Of a stretch of 64,000 nucleotides of DNA, positions 47,136 to 61,585 are shown piece after piece. A model generated the notes under the pieces. It saw nothing but the letters and a program-made list of their open reading frames with translations, had not been told where the DNA came from and did not search any database. The position numbers were made by a program, and so were the translations under genes. How positions within the stretch are numbered: the first letter of the stretch is position 1; every line of letters begins with the position of its first letter. This DNA is from Micrococcales bacterium KH10 (GTDB lineage Bacteria > Actinomycetota > Actinomycetes > Actinomycetales > Cellulomonadaceae), in the NCBI GenBank assembly GCA_900188465.1, contig FZPE01000001.1:1-64000 (forward strand). Direction: 5' to 3'.

Positions 47136-47555
47136 GTGCCAGCTCGCAGTAAAGCCCGTCGTCGGGCACTCGACATCCTCTTTGAAGCCGAACAGCGCGG
47201 CACGGATCCCATTGTGACCCTCGCTGACCGGCTGATCGAACCCGGACCGCGTCAAAGTCCGCCGCCGCCGTATTCCAGTGAGATCGTCGAAGGCGTCGTC
47301 AAACATCGCGACGAGATCGACGAGATCCTCTCGACCTACTCGCACGGTTGGACCTTGGAACGCATGCCCGCTGTCGACAGGTCGGCGCTGCGTATCGGCG
47401 TGTGGGAGATGCTCTACGGCAACGACGTGCCCTCGGAAGTCGTCATCGATGAAGCAGTGACGATGGTCAAGGAACTGTCGACAGACGACTCGCCGAACTT
47501 CGTCAATGGTCTGCTGGGGCGAATCGTGCAGGTATTGCCCACGTTGCGCGCGTGA
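47136..47555 (+). CDS. nusB: Transcription antitermination factor NusB
   Basis: The 139-residue all-helical protein binds boxA RNA with S10 to stop premature termination of rRNA transcripts. Motifs are RSKARRRALDILFEAEQRG, IDEILSTYSHGWTLERMPAVDRSALRIGVWEML and SEVVIDEAVTMVKELSTDDSPNFVNGLLGRI. The GTG start is 1 nt beyond the efp stop, so it is translated from the same message. A 9-bp hairpin (47564-47572/47577-47585) follows its stop. Confidence 0.96.
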   Translation: MPARSKARRRALDILFEAEQRGTDPIVTLADRLIEPGPRQSPPPPYSSEIVEGVVKHRDEIDEILSTYSHGWTLERMPAVDRSALRIGVWEMLYGNDVPSEVVIDEAVTMVKELSTDDSPNFVNGLLGRIVQVLPTLRA

Positions 47556-47583
47556 CTCCCAGGTAACTTACGGCACCGTAGGT

Positions 47584-47596
47584 TAGGGTTTGTCAT
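47584..47596 (+). promoter_or_regulatory. Putative leaderless -10 box of the acyl-CoA ligase gene
   Basis: TAGGGT (47584-47589) lies 7 nt before GTG 47597; no Shine-Dalgarno is seen. It overlaps the end of the hairpin TAACTTACG/CGTAGGTTA (47564-47585), which may end the nusB transcript or act as an operator. Confidence 0.35.
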
Positions 47597-51303
<3,707 letters not shown>

Positions 51304-51307
<4 letters not shown>

Positions 51308-52671
51308 CCTCGGCTCACATTCCTAACGGTGAAGGCTCCGTGCTGATTACAAATGTTTCCATCGTGGGCTATGAGCGCAAGGATGTGCTGATCGATGACG
51401 GCGTGATTGTGGACATCGCCGCGCCCGGTGCCTTGGCCCAAGACGAGAGCGTTGCCGAGGCGACTGTCATTGACGGTGCCGGTCTGATCGCCCTGCCCGG
51501 TTTGGTCGACTTGCATACGCACCTGCGCGAACCGGGTCGCGAAGACGCGGAAACAGTCGAATCGGGCACTCGCGCGGCAGCAGCAGGCGGTTTCACCGCG
51601 GTACATGCCATGGCCAATACGTCACCAGTTCAAGACACCGCCGGAGTGGTGGAACAGGTGGCGCGGCTAGGCGACGAGGCCGGCTGGGTCGACGTCTTCC
51701 CGATCGGTGCGGTCAGCATCGGCCTGGCAGGTGAACAGCTTGCAGAGCTAGGTGCCATGGCGGACTCAGCAGCCCGGGTACGAGTCTTCTCCGACGACGG
51801 CAAGTGCGTTGCCGACCCGGTGCTGATGCGCAGAGCGCTGGAATACGTCAAAGCCTTCGACGGAGTGATCGCACAGCATGCACAGGAACCTCGCCTGACC
51901 GAGAACGCGCAGATGAACGAGGGCATCGTCTCTGCCGAGATCGGTCTGGCAGGCTGGCCGGCCGTCGCAGAAGAGGCGATCATCGCCCGCGATGTGCTCC
52001 TGGCGGAACACGTCGGCTCCCGGTTGCACGTATGCCATCTTTCGACGGCTGGGTCCGTCGAAATCATCCGTTGGGCGAAATCACGCGGGATTAATGTCAC
52101 CGCAGAGGTCACGCCGCACCACCTGCTCTTGACCGACGAACTCGCTCGTACCTACAACCCGATCTACAAGGTGAACCCGCCGCTGCGAACTGAAGCGGAT
52201 GTCGAAGCGGTCCGAGAAGGACTCGCGGACGGCACCATTGACATCGTCGCAACCGATCACGCACCGCATCCGCGCGAGGACAAAGACTGCGAATGGGCCG
52301 CGGCGGCCTTCGGCATGACTGGCCTGGAGACGGCTTTGTCGGTCGTCCAGCAAACCATGGTCGATACCGGACGCATGACCTGGGCCGATGTCGCACGAGT
52401 GCTGTCGCAGAACCCGGCGAGGATAGGACGGGTGAACGAAGGGCCTCGAGCCCAGGGACGTCCCATTGCGGTAGGGGAGCCCGCCAACATCACCTTGATC
52501 GACCCTCAAGCTGAGCGGCCAGTCGACGCCGCGGAACAACAGACGGCCTCGACCAATTCGCCGTTGCACGGACGTACCCTACCGGGTGCAGTGATGGCAA
52601 CGTTCTTACGCGGACGAGCCACCGTGTTGGACGGTCAGCCGGTGGCACGAACGGACAAGAGCGCATCATGA
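51304..52671 (+). CDS. pyrC: Dihydroorotase (class I type)
   Basis: The 455-residue amidohydrolase interconverts carbamoyl aspartate and dihydroorotate. Metal ligands lie in [16 protein letters not shown] and in [33 protein letters not shown] and [13 protein letters not shown]. Active-site Asp is in the last motif. It overlaps the neighbours at both ends, a sign of tight coupling. Confidence 0.96.
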
Positions 52672-53207
52672 ATCTGCCGATGCCAGTCGCGATGGGCATC
52701 TGGATTGTTATCGGACTGCTCATCCTTGCTCTCATCGTGCGAGGGCTATCGCGCCGTCGTCGCGACGGCGCCGATGTCGTGCCCGCGCTCGATCTTTTCC
52801 CGGACGGGGACAACCGTGGCACCGAGATCTGCGCCGGTTTCGATGCGATCTACGTTTCGACGACACGGCACGGCGACTGGCTGGCCCGAATCGGAGTGTT
52901 CGGGCTCGGTAACCGGTCCAACGCCCGTATCCGGGTATTCACATCAGGGGTGCTGCTGAGCCGCGAGGGAGAAGCCGATGTCTTCATTCCCAGCCATCGC
53001 ATTGAATCCACCACCACGACGAGCGGCATATCGGGCAAGTACATACCGCACGATGGCCTAGACGTCGTGACCTGGCGGCCAGCCAAGTCGACGGAACTCG
53101 TCGACACCGGTCTTCGCATCGCTGACCGCGGTGCCCGCAAGAACTTCCAAAACGCTTTGACCACCTTGACCTCATCACACACCATGACCTTGGAGGAGAA
53201 CTCGTGA
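52668..53207 (+). CDS. Membrane-anchored PH-like domain protein of the pyrimidine operon
   Basis: The 179-residue protein has one N-terminal transmembrane helix ([19 protein letters not shown]) and a cytoplasmic or extracytoplasmic beta-rich domain, RNRG...[36 protein letters not shown]. This matches the PH-like domain protein found at this position, between pyrC and carA, in many actinobacterial pyrimidine operons. Its role there is not known. ATG overlaps the pyrC stop, and its stop overlaps the carA GTG. Confidence 0.8.
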   Translation: MNLPMPVAMGIWIVIGLLILALIVRGLSRRRRDGADVVPALDLFPDGDNRGTEICAGFDAIYVSTTRHGDWLARIGVFGLGNRSNARIRVFTSGVLLSREGEADVFIPSHRIESTTTTSGISGKYIPHDGLDVVTWRPAKSTELVDTGLRIADRGARKNFQNALTTLTSSHTMTLEENS

Positions 53208-54460
53208 GTGTAACCAGCGGGAGCATACCCGCGGCCGATGTCCAACGACCCAGTGCGCGTTACGCGGCTTCCGCCCGCGCTGTGCTGGTCCTTGAAGACG
53301 GCCGAACCTTCAACGGTCGCGCATACGGCGCCTTGGGCGCCACAGTCGGAGAGATCGTCTTCAACACCGGGATGACCGGGTACCAGGAGACACTGACCGA
53401 CCCCTCATATCACCGTCAGATCGTGGTGATGACGGCTCCACACATCGGCAACACCGGGGCCAACGACGAGGACCCGGAATCACAGAAGATCTGGGTCGCG
53501 GGCTACGTCGTACGCGACCCGTCTCCGCGCCCCTCGAACTGGCGATCCCAGCGCAGTCTTGAGGTGGAGCTCGCCGACCAGCGCATCGTCGGCATCAGCG
53601 ACATCGACACCCGTGCTTTGACACGGCACCTGCGGGAACGCGGTGTGATGCGCGCGGGCATCTTCTCCGGCAACGACTTGCTTGACGAACGGGGCCGGGA
53701 ACTCTCGTCAGAGGAACTCGTCCACCGAGTCTTGGCCGCGCCACAGATGGCCGGGGCTAACCTCGCTCACGAGGTATCGACCCAAGAAGCCTTCACCATC
53801 GAACCGCGCACCGATGAGGTCATCGGTACAGTCGTTGCGGTCGACCTGGGAATCAAGTCCATGACACCGGTGCGGATGGCCGAACGCGGCCTGCGGGTGC
53901 ACGTGGTTCCAGCCACGATCACCATCGACGAGATCGAAGCGCTCGCGCCAGACGGGGTGTTCTTCTCCAACGGTCCGGGCGACCCTGGCGCCGCGGACCA
54001 AGAGGTCGAGTTGCTGCGTGAGGTGCTCGACCGCAAGATCCCGTACTTCGGGATCTGCTTCGGCAACCAGATTCTGGGCCGTGCCCTCGGCTATGGGACA
54101 TACAAGCTCGACTACGGACACCGCGGAATCAACCAGCCGGTGCTGGACCGGGCCACAGGCAAGGTCGAAGTCACCGCACACAACCACGGATTCGCGGTTG
54201 ACGCGCCACGTGAGGGCGAATCGACCGCCCCCTACGACGATGGACGTTACGGCCGTGTCGTGGTTTCCCACATCGGGCTGAACGACAACGTCGTGGAGGG
54301 AATCCAGGCCCTCGATATCCCCGCATTCTCAGTGCAATACCACCCGGAAGCGGCCGCCGGACCACACGATGCCGCCTATCTTTTTGACCGATTCATTGAG
54401 CTGATGCGTGAACAGTCACCACGTCGCGGATCTTCAAACGACACGAATAAGGAGAACTGA
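53204..54460 (+). CDS. carA: Carbamoyl phosphate synthase small subunit
   Basis: The 418-residue glutaminase supplies ammonia to CarB. The class I amidotransferase motif is [14 protein letters not shown] with Cys285 as nucleophile. His and Glu are in QYHPEAAAG, and the HRGINQPV and NGPGDPGA motifs are intact. The FGN variant in place of the common LGH is normal in actinobacteria. A N-terminal extension of about 25 residues precedes the [10 protein letters not shown] start of the conserved domain. Confidence 0.97.
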   Translation: MSVTSGSIPAADVQRPSARYAASARAVLVLEDGRTFNGRAYGALGATVGEIVFNTGMTGYQETLTDPSYHRQIVVMTAPHIGNTGANDEDPESQKIWVAGYVVRDPSPRPSNWRSQRSLEVELADQRIVGISDIDTRALTRHLRERGVMRAGIFSGNDLLDERGRELSSEELVHRVLAAPQMAGANLAHEVSTQEAFTIEPRTDEVIGTVVAVDLGIKSMTPVRMAERGLRVHVVPATITIDEIEALAPDGVFFSNGPGDPGAADQEVELLREVLDRKIPYFGICFGNQILGRALGYGTYKLDYGHRGINQPVLDRATGKVEVTAHNHGFAVDAPREGESTAPYDDGRYGRVVVSHIGLNDNVVEGIQALDIPAFSVQYHPEAAAGPHDAAYLFDRFIELMREQSPRRGSSNDTNKEN

Positions 54461-54465
54461 CTCCA

Positions 54466-57400
54466 GTGCCACGCAGAGACGATATTCAGTCAGTCATGGT
54501 GATCGGCTCCGGGCCGATCGTCATCGGGCAGGCTTGTGAATTCGACTACTCGGGAACCCAAGCCTGCCGAGTGTTGAAAGAAGAGGGCATCCGAGTCATT
54601 CTGGTCAACTCGAACCCGGCGACCATCATGACCGACCCCGAGTTCGCTGACGCGACCTACGTTGAGCCGATCACTACTGAGGTGCTCACGTCGATCATCG
54701 CCAAGGAACGTCCCGACGCGCTGCTGCCGACCCTGGGTGGTCAGACGGCGCTCAACGCCGCTATCGCCTTGGCTGAGGCTGGCGTACTGGACGAGTACAA
54801 CGTCGAACTGATCGGTGCCAACATCGAGGCCATCCAAAAGGGCGAGGACCGCGAACAGTTCCGAGACGTCGTGAAGATCGCGGGCGGAGAATCCGCCCGC
54901 AGTGCCATCATCCACACCATGGACGAGGCACTCGAAGCAGTCGGAGAACTCGGCTACCCCGTGGTGGTCCGTCCATCGTTCACGATGGGAGGGCTGGGCT
55001 CTGGCCTTGCCTATGACGAGAAAGATCTGCGCCGCATCGTGGGGCAAGGACTGCACTATTCGCCGACCACCGAGGTGCTGCTCGAAGAATCGATCCTCGG
55101 ATGGAAGGAGTTCGAGCTCGAACTCATGCGCGACAAGTCAGACAACGTCGTGGTGGTCTGTTCGATTGAGAACGTGGACCCAGTGGGCGTGCACACCGGT
55201 GACTCCATCACGGTGGCTCCCGCCCTGACTTTGACTGACCGCGAGTTCCAGCGGTTGCGCAACATCGGGATCGCGGTGATCCGTGAAGTCGGCGTTGACA
55301 CCGGTGGATGCAACATCCAGTTCGCCATTCACCCGGAGACCGGCCGTGTCATCGTCATTGAGATGAATCCGCGGGTGTCGCGTTCGTCCGCATTGGCGTC
55401 GAAGGCCACGGGTTTCCCCATCGCCAAGATCGCCGCCAAACTGGCGGTCGGCTACACGCTCGACGAGATCCCGAACGACATCACCGAGTCGACACCGGCG
55501 AGTTTTGAACCGACTTTGGACTACATCGTGGTCAAGGTGCCACGCTTTGCCTTCGAGAAGTTCCAAGCAGCCGACGACACCCTGACCACGACTATGAAGT
55601 CGGTCGGTGAAGCGATGGCGCTCGGGCGAAACTTCACTGAAGCGCTCGGCAAGGCCATGCGGTCAATCGACAAAGCGGGTTCCACCTTCCACTGGGAAGG
55701 CGACGCACCCAGCGGCGGCGAACTCGACGAACTGCTCCGGGTCATCGCGCGGCCTACCGAGCAGCGTCTGATCCAGGTGCAGCAGGCATTGCGCGGCGGT
55801 GCGAGTGTCGATCAGGTGTATGCTGCTACGGCGATCGACCCGTGGTTCCTCGACCAGATCCAGTTGATCAACGATGTCGCCGATCAGGTGCGTCAGGCGG
55901 ACTCTTTGACAGCGGACTTGCTTCGTCTCGCCAAACGTCACGGTCTGTCTGATAAGCAGATCGCGCAGCTGCGCGGTATCTCCAGCCACGGCGCTGCGAC
56001 CATCTTCGAGATCCGCAAGGCCATGGGTATCCGCCCGGTGTACAAGACTGTCGACACCTGTGCTGCAGAATTCGCGGCGAAAACGCCGTATCACTACTCG
56101 TCCTATGACGAGGAAACAGAAGTCGCGCCGCGTGAGCGAGAGGCAATCCTGATTCTCGGCTCCGGGCCGAACCGCATCGGTCAGGGAATCGAGTTCGACT
56201 ACTCGTGTGTCCATGCCACGTTGGCGCTCTCCGACCAGTACGAGACCATCATGGTCAACTGCAACCCGGAAACAGTCTCGACCGACTACGACACCTCCGA
56301 CCGGCTGTACTTCGAGCCGTTGACGATGGAAGACGTACTCGAGATTTACGAGGCAGAGCTGGCTGCAGGCCCCATTAAGGGCGTCATCGTCCAGTTGGGC
56401 GGCCAGACGCCGTTGTCACTGGCTCAAGGACTCGCAGACTATGGTGTGCCGATTCTGGGTACGTCGCCTGAGGCGATCGACGCTGCGGAGGACCGCGGTG
56501 CTTTCGGACGAGTGCTCGAAGCCGCTAATCTGCCCGCACCGGCATTCGGCACGGCAACATCAGTGAGCCAGGCCATTAACGTTGCCGAGGGCATCGGATA
56601 CCCGGTACTGGTCCGCCCCAGTTACGTGCTCGGTGGGCGCGGTATGGAGATCGTATATGGACGAGACCAGCTTGTCGGTTACGTCGAGCGGGCGTTGGAA
56701 GCGGCCGCGGCTGCCGGTGGTCACTTGGCGCCGATCTTGATCGACCGCTTCCTCGACGATGCGATTGAGATCGACGTCGACGCTCTCTTCGACGGCGAGG
56801 ACATGTACCTCGGCGGCGTGATGGAGCACATCGAAGAAGCCGGTATTCACTCGGGTGACTCGTCGTGTGTCCTCCCACCGGTGAACTTGTCAGCTCAGGA
56901 GATTGAGCGCATCCGTCGTTCCACCGAGGCCATCGCGCGTGGCGTCGGAGTGCGAGGACTCCTCAACGTGCAATACGCGTTGGCCTCCGATGTGCTCTAT
57001 GTGCTCGAAGCCAATCCGCGCGCATCGCGCACTGTGCCGTTCGTCTCCAAGGCAACCGGTGTTCCGTTGGCGAAAGCGGCGGCTCGCATCATGGCTGGGG
57101 AGACGATCGCCCAGTTGCGCGCCAGCGGAGACCTTCCTGCCGAAGGCGATGGCGGAACGGTGGACTTGAATGCACCGCTGGCGGTCAAGGAGGCAGTGCT
57201 GCCGTTCAAGCGGTTCTTGACCGCTGAGGGCGTTGCAGTCGACACGGTGCTCGGTCCCGAGATGCGCTCGACCGGCGAAGTCATGGGCTTTGACACGGAC
57301 TTCCCGACCGCATTCGCGAAGTCGCAGGCGGCGGCCTTCGGTGGGTTGCCTACCTCCGGACGAGTTTTCGTCTCGGTAGCCGACCGTGACAAGCGTTCGG

Positions 57401-57786
57401 CGGTGCTGCCTATTCGCCGTCTCGCCGAACTCGGCTTTGAGATCCTGGCAACCGCAGGTACAGCACTTGTGCTGCGACGTAACGGCATCTCGTCCTCCAT
57501 CGTGCGCAAGCAGTCCGAGGGGCGTGGTCCGAACGGTGAACCGACCATTGTGGATCTGATCTCCCACGGTGGGGTCGACATGGTGATCAACACGCCCAGC
57601 TCGCAGGGGTCACGTGCCGACGGTTACGAGATTCGCGCTGCCACGACAGCCGCGGACAAGGCCATCATCACCACAGTGCAGCAGTTGGCAGCGGCAGTGC
57701 AGGGTATTGAAGCCCAACTCGCTGGCGGCGCTTTCGATGTCCATCCGTTGCAGACCTATGTGGTCACGCCGGGAGCCACTCGATGA
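54466..57786 (+). CDS. carB: Carbamoyl phosphate synthase large subunit
   Basis: The 1106-residue two-lobe ligase makes carbamoyl phosphate from bicarbonate, ATP and ammonia. Both lobes start with the ATP-grasp motif ([22 protein letters not shown] and [22 protein letters not shown]). The oligomerisation and the C-terminal allosteric MGS-like domain (about 960-1080, [24 protein letters not shown]) are present. It starts 5 nt after carA and overlaps pyrF by ATGA. Confidence 0.98.
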   Translation: MPRRDDIQSVMVIGSGPIVIGQACEFDYSGTQACRVLKEEGIRVILVNSNPATIMTDPEFADATYVEPITTEVLTSIIAKERPDALLPTLGGQTALNAAIALAEAGVLDEYNVELIGANIEAIQKGEDREQFRDVVKIAGGESARSAIIHTMDEALEAVGELGYPVVVRPSFTMGGLGSGLAYDEKDLRRIVGQGLHYSPTTEVLLEESILGWKEFELELMRDKSDNVVVVCSIENVDPVGVHTGDSITVAPALTLTDREFQRLRNIGIAVIREVGVDTGGCNIQFAIHPETGRVIVIEMNPRVSRSSALASKATGFPIAKIAAKLAVGYTLDEIPNDITESTPASFEPTLDYIVVKVPRFAFEKFQAADDTLTTTMKSVGEAMALGRNFTEALGKAMRSIDKAGSTFHWEGDAPSGGELDELLRVIARPTEQRLIQVQQALRGGASVDQVYAATAIDPWFLDQIQLINDVADQVRQADSLTADLLRLAKRHGLSDKQIAQLRGISSHGAATIFEIRKAMGIRPVYKTVDTCAAEFAAKTPYHYSSYDEETEVAPREREAILILGSGPNRIGQGIEFDYSCVHATLALSDQYETIMVNCNPETVSTDYDTSDRLYFEPLTMEDVLEIYEAELAAGPIKGVIVQLGGQTPLSLAQGLADYGVPILGTSPEAIDAAEDRGAFGRVLEAANLPAPAFGTATSVSQAINVAEGIGYPVLVRPSYVLGGRGMEIVYGRDQLVGYVERALEAAAAAGGHLAPILIDRFLDDAIEIDVDALFDGEDMYLGGVMEHIEEAGIHSGDSSCVLPPVNLSAQEIERIRRSTEAIARGVGVRGLLNVQYALASDVLYVLEANPRASRTVPFVSKATGVPLAKAAARIMAGETIAQLRASGDLPAEGDGGTVDLNAPLAVKEAVLPFKRFLTAEGVAVDTVLGPEMRSTGEVMGFDTDFPTAFAKSQAAAFGGLPTSGRVFVSVADRDKRSAVLPIRRLAELGFEILATAGTALVLRRNGISSSIVRKQSEGRGPNGEPTIVDLISHGGVDMVINTPSSQGSRADGYEIRAATTAADKAIITTVQQLAAAVQGIEAQLAGGAFDVHPLQTYVVTPGATR

Positions 57787-58682
57787 GCGAAACGAGCGGT
57801 GCTGCGGCTGCTGGACGGGTGCCCTTCGGGCAGCGTCTGGCGGCCGCGATGGACGAGCACGGCCCGCTGTGTGTCGGAATTGATCCCCACCCTGGGTTGC
57901 TGCGGGATTGGGGACTACCAGATGACGTCATCGGTCTAGGTCAGTTCGCCACGACGGTGCTACAGGCCACCGGGCCGCATGTGGCTGCGGTCAAGCCGCA
58001 AGCAGCGCTCTTTGAGCGGCACGGGTCTAAAGGCGTTCTCGTGCTGGAGACCATCATCGAGATGGCGCGGGACCTCGGCGTTCTTAGCATTGTCGACGCC
58101 AAACGCGGTGACATCGGTTCGACGATGCAAGGTTATGCCGATGCGTACCTGCGCGACGGGTCGGCGCTGGCGGGCGATGCCGTGACGCTTTCGCCCTACC
58201 TCGGTTTCGGTTCGCTCGACCCGGCCATTGAAGCGGCTCGTGACAGCGGCAGGGGAGTTTTTGTACTGTGCCTGACATCGAACCCTGAAGGGGCATCAGT
58301 CCAGCATGCTGTCGATGATGCTGGACTGAGCGTTGCGGCAGGAATCGCACGCAGCGCGGGTGAGGTCAACAGGATAGCGACCGGCAACGAGTCGGATACC
58401 TCCTGGGGGCCGGTGGGACTCGTTGTCGGGGCGACGATCGGCGATGCTGCACGTGAGAACGGTGTTGATTTAGCTGCGGTGCGCGGTCCGCTTCTGGCTC
58501 CCGGAGTCGGTGCGCAGGGGGCTGGGGCTGCGGAATTGGCTCAGGTGTTCGGCTCAGCTCGGCATGCGGTGCTGGCATCATCTTCGCGCGGTGTGCTCAA
58601 AGCAGGTCCAGATATTGTCGCCTTGCGTCAGGCCGCGATTGTGGCAAGCAGGGAGGCGGCGCAGGCTCTGGGACGGGCGTAA
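57783..58682 (+). CDS. pyrF: Orotidine 5'-phosphate decarboxylase (subfamily 2)
   Basis: The 299-residue TIM-barrel enzyme converts OMP to UMP. The signature is [20 protein letters not shown], and [18 protein letters not shown] and [12 protein letters not shown] mark the longer actinobacterial type. It ends the pyrR-pyrB-pyrC-PH-carA-carB-pyrF set. pyrD is not in the window. No strong terminator was seen in the 130-nt gap that follows. Confidence 0.96.
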   Translation: MSETSGAAAAGRVPFGQRLAAAMDEHGPLCVGIDPHPGLLRDWGLPDDVIGLGQFATTVLQATGPHVAAVKPQAALFERHGSKGVLVLETIIEMARDLGVLSIVDAKRGDIGSTMQGYADAYLRDGSALAGDAVTLSPYLGFGSLDPAIEAARDSGRGVFVLCLTSNPEGASVQHAVDDAGLSVAAGIARSAGEVNRIATGNESDTSWGPVGLVVGATIGDAARENGVDLAAVRGPLLAPGVGAQGAGAAELAQVFGSARHAVLASSSRGVLKAGPDIVALRQAAIVASREAAQALGRA

Positions 58683-58812
58683 CTCGGAGCCGTGACGAAC
58701 ACCGTCAGGTGAACTCGTTTACTCAAGTTTGGCCCCAGCCGTTGCCAAGTGGGCAATCCATGGGTATTTTCGCCATATAGGGCATCAATCGGACCCCTCA
58801 AGGAGAAACATC

Positions 58813-59124
58813 ATGGCATTGCCCCAACTCAGCGCCGAGCAGCGTGCCGAAGCACTGGAACGAGCCGCTGCTGCTCGGGCTGTCCGCGCCGCGGTCAAGC
58901 AAGAACTGAAGTCTGGTTCAACAACCATCTCAGATGTCATCAAGCGCGGTCAGGACGACGATGCCATCGGAAAGCTTCGGGTGAGTGCATTGCTCGAAGC
59001 TCTGCCGGGTGTTGGTAAAGTTCGTGCGCAAGCTCTTCTCAAGGAATTCGGCATTGCCGAATCGCGGCGCGTACGCGGATTAGGACCACGACAGGCTGCC
59101 GCATTGGTGGAAAGGTTCGGCTGA
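58813..59124 (+). CDS. mihF: Actinobacterial integration host factor
   Basis: The 103-residue nucleoid protein is specific to Actinobacteria. It has a basic helical N-terminus ([22 protein letters not shown]) and a helix-hairpin-helix DNA-binding motif [34 protein letters not shown] 58813 follows AAGGAG; the longer frame from 58729 has no support. The stop codon overlaps the presumed gmk start. Confidence 0.95.
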   Translation: MALPQLSAEQRAEALERAAAARAVRAAVKQELKSGSTTISDVIKRGQDDDAIGKLRVSALLEALPGVGKVRAQALLKEFGIAESRRVRGLGPRQAAALVERFG

Positions 59125-59714
59125 TCAACAACGAAATCCCGGTCGATAAGCCCTCGGCGAGTCGACTGACAGTTCTGGCAGGTCCCACGGCAGTCGGCAA
59201 GGGCACGGTCTCGGCCGATATCCGGGCGAGATATCCGCAGGTGTGGTTGTCGGTGTCGGCAACCACACGCCCGCCTCGCCCTGGTGAGGTCGACGGTGTT
59301 CACTATCACTTCGTTGATGGGGACGAGTTCGCCCGCATGGTCTCGAATCAGGAACTGCTCGAATGGGCCGTGGTACACGGGCGGAACTGGTACGGCACGC
59401 CGCGCGCACAGGTCGAGGAACGCCTCGCCCAAGGCATTCCAGCACTATTGGAGATCGACCTACAGGGCGCGCGTCAAGTGCGTGCTGCAATGCCCGACGC
59501 CAGATTTGTCTTCCTTGCTCCGCCGTCCTGGGATGAACTCGTCCGGCGGCTGGTGGGACGAGGAACCGAAGGCGAGGAAGAGCGAACTCGGCGGCTTGCG
59601 ACTGCCAAGGTGGAGTTGGCTGCGGCCGACGAGTTCGATCACATCGTGATCAATGACGATGTACACCGTGCGACTGACGAGATCGTCTCCTTGATGGGGA
59701 TCGAAACCGCCTAG
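59121..59714 (+). CDS. gmk: Guanylate kinase, probable CUG start
   Basis: The 197-residue P-loop kinase phosphorylates GMP to GDP. The P-loop [17 protein letters not shown]-binding [16 protein letters not shown], and [11 protein letters not shown] are all present. No ATG, GTG or TTG exists in frame before the P-loop; the first GTG (59241) would remove it. CTG 59121 overlaps the mihF stop by 4 bp (CTGA), just as ATGA/GTGA overlaps do elsewhere here. GGAAAGG (59109-59115) lies 5 nt upstream. ATC 59124 is a weaker alternative. A sequencing error cannot be excluded. Confidence 0.9.
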   Translation: MINNEIPVDKPSASRLTVLAGPTAVGKGTVSADIRARYPQVWLSVSATTRPPRPGEVDGVHYHFVDGDEFARMVSNQELLEWAVVHGRNWYGTPRAQVEERLAQGIPALLEIDLQGARQVRAAMPDARFVFLAPPSWDELVRRLVGRGTEGEEERTRRLATAKVELAAADEFDHIVINDDVHRATDEIVSLMGIETA

Positions 59715-59715
59715 C

Positions 59716-59743
59716 GCGTATGTGCGCATGTACGCGGTACAAT
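59716..59743 (+). promoter_or_regulatory. gmk terminator-like hairpin and rpoZ -10 box
   Basis: GCGTA (59716-59720) pairs with TACGC (59731-59735), with partial pairing inside. TACAAT (59738-59743), a good -10 box, follows directly, 39 nt before the rpoZ start. Confidence 0.5.
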
Positions 59744-59781
59744 ATTGAGTTGATCTAGAAATAACTGCTTGGAGGACATCT

Positions 59782-60138
59782 GTGTCTGGAACCGTTGCGA
59801 ACCCCATTGGCATCACCGAACCGCCTATTGACGAGTTACTTGGCCACGTCGACTCGAAGTACGCGCTGGTGATCTTCGCAGCCAAGCGTGCCCGTCAGAT
59901 CAACTCGTACTTCTCGCAACTGCAGGACGGTTTGCTGGAGAACGTCGGTCCACTGGTCGAATCCCGGGTGCAGGAAAAGCCGCTTTCCATCGCAATGCGC
60001 GAGATCAACGCTGGTCTGCTCAAGATGGAAGAGATCGACCCCAACGCAGTTCCCTCGGCTGAAGACCTTGCCGACCTCGACGCTCCGTTTGCAGCAGGAG
60101 AAACCGACTTCTCAGTCGGCGAAGATTCAACTTTCTAA
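59782..60138 (+). CDS. rpoZ: DNA-directed RNA polymerase omega subunit
   Basis: The 118-residue subunit aids assembly of RNA polymerase around beta-prime. The core [19 protein letters not shown] and the [15 protein letters not shown] segment are conserved in the actinobacterial form. GTG 59782 follows TTGGAGG. An acidic C-terminal tail (about 95-118) is typical of this lineage. Confidence 0.95.
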   Translation: MSGTVANPIGITEPPIDELLGHVDSKYALVIFAAKRARQINSYFSQLQDGLLENVGPLVESRVQEKPLSIAMREINAGLLKMEEIDPNAVPSAEDLADLDAPFAAGETDFSVGEDSTF

Positions 60139-60215
60139 CCCGGCAGGCGGGCTTGAAGTATCCAAGATGACGGCTGGTCATCGGGTGCGGTGCCCAGATC
60201 AAGGAGCGGGCGCTG

Positions 60216-61445
60216 ATGCGGATCGTCGTCGGTATCAGCGGCGGAATTGCCGCATATAAGGCTGTGTACGTGGTGCGCGGGTTGATGGAGCGCGGACACG
60301 ATGTCGTCGCCGTGCCGACTCAGGCCTCGCTCAATTTCGTTGGCGCCGCCACCTGGGAGGCCATCACTGGCAAACCGGTTCATACCGGTGTGTTCGACGA
60401 TGTGCCGCAGGTCGAACATGTGGCATTGGGCCGCTGGGCCGATTTGGTCGCCGTAGTGCCCGCCACTGCTGATCTGCTGTCAAGAGCCACTACTGGTCGT
60501 GCGGACGACCTGTTGACCTCCACGCTTCTGACCACTGCTGGACCGGTGCTGATGGCGCCTGCCATGCACACCGAGATGTGGGAGCATCCGGCAACTCGTG
60601 CGAATGTTGCAACGTTGCGGGACCGGGGCATTCAGGTGATCGAGCCTGCTGTCGGACGCCTCACTGGTGCAGACAGCGGCGCAGGACGACTGCCTGAGCC
60701 GGACGAACTGATCGCGACGATCGAGGCCGCCGATCCAACCTCTGCTGGTTCAAGCACTGCTCGTCCGCTTGCCGGGCGGCGCGTGCTGATTTCGGTCGGT
60801 GGAACTCGTGAACCCATCGACCCGGTGCGGTTCATCGGAAACCGTTCCTCTGGAAGACAGGGCTTCGCCCTCGCGGCGGAGGCCAAGCGACGTGGCGCCG
60901 AGGTCACAGCTGTGGTCGGTTCGATCGAATCGCATCCACCCGGCGACTTGGAGATGATCCGGGTTGAAACCGCTGTACAGATGCGAGACGAGATGGTTGC
61001 TCGATCAGTCGATGCTGACGTGATCATCATGGCGGCGGCAGTGGCCGATTTTCGGGTAGCTGCAACGACTGCGCACAAAATCAAGAAGACGGACGAGTTC
61101 GACGTGCCGCGGATTGAACTCGTCCAAAATCCTGACATTCTGGCCGAGCTCACTGGCCCCGTGCGTCGTCCAGGTCAAGTGATCGTGGGCTTTGCCGCTG
61201 AAACCGGCGACGATGAAGCCAGCGCTTTGCAACACGCGCAGGCTAAGGCGGAGCGCAAAAAGGCTGATCTGCTGGTGTTCAACGATGTGGCAGCGGCCGA
61301 GGTTTTCGGTGCCGGTGACAATAGCGTCAGTCTGCTTGACCGCGCCGGGCACGTGCTGGGCAGTGCGGCGGGGGATAAATCGGTTGTTGCCGCCGCGGTA
61401 TGGGACCAGGTAGAAACCCTGCTTGATGGCACTCGTCCCCAGTAG
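60216..61445 (+). CDS. coaBC: Bifunctional phosphopantothenoylcysteine decarboxylase / synthase
   Basis: The 409-residue protein catalyses two steps of coenzyme A synthesis. The N-terminal CoaC flavin domain has VGISGGIAAYKAVYVVRGL, GAATWEAITG and APAMHTEMWEHPATRAN. The C-terminal CoaB domain has LISVGGTREPIDPVRFIGNRSSGRQG, ADVIIMAAAVADFRV, and NDVAAAEVFGAGDN. It lies between rpoZ and metK, its normal place. Confidence 0.96.
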   Translation: MRIVVGISGGIAAYKAVYVVRGLMERGHDVVAVPTQASLNFVGAATWEAITGKPVHTGVFDDVPQVEHVALGRWADLVAVVPATADLLSRATTGRADDLLTSTLLTTAGPVLMAPAMHTEMWEHPATRANVATLRDRGIQVIEPAVGRLTGADSGAGRLPEPDELIATIEAADPTSAGSSTARPLAGRRVLISVGGTREPIDPVRFIGNRSSGRQGFALAAEAKRRGAEVTAVVGSIESHPPGDLEMIRVETAVQMRDEMVARSVDADVIIMAAAVADFRVAATTAHKIKKTDEFDVPRIELVQNPDILAELTGPVRRPGQVIVGFAAETGDDEASALQHAQAKAERKKADLLVFNDVAAAEVFGAGDNSVSLLDRAGHVLGSAAGDKSVVAAAVWDQVETLLDGTRPQ

Positions 61446-61585
61446 GCGCTGTCCGCGATAGACCGTCGCGACAAATCGAAATTAACGGTGTGAACTGCGA
61501 GCATCGCAGGCGTGCTACTTTTAAATAGCGCTTGGCCTTCGGGTCTTGTGCTCATTTCTGTTGTGGTCGTCTTCTAGGAGTCCGT

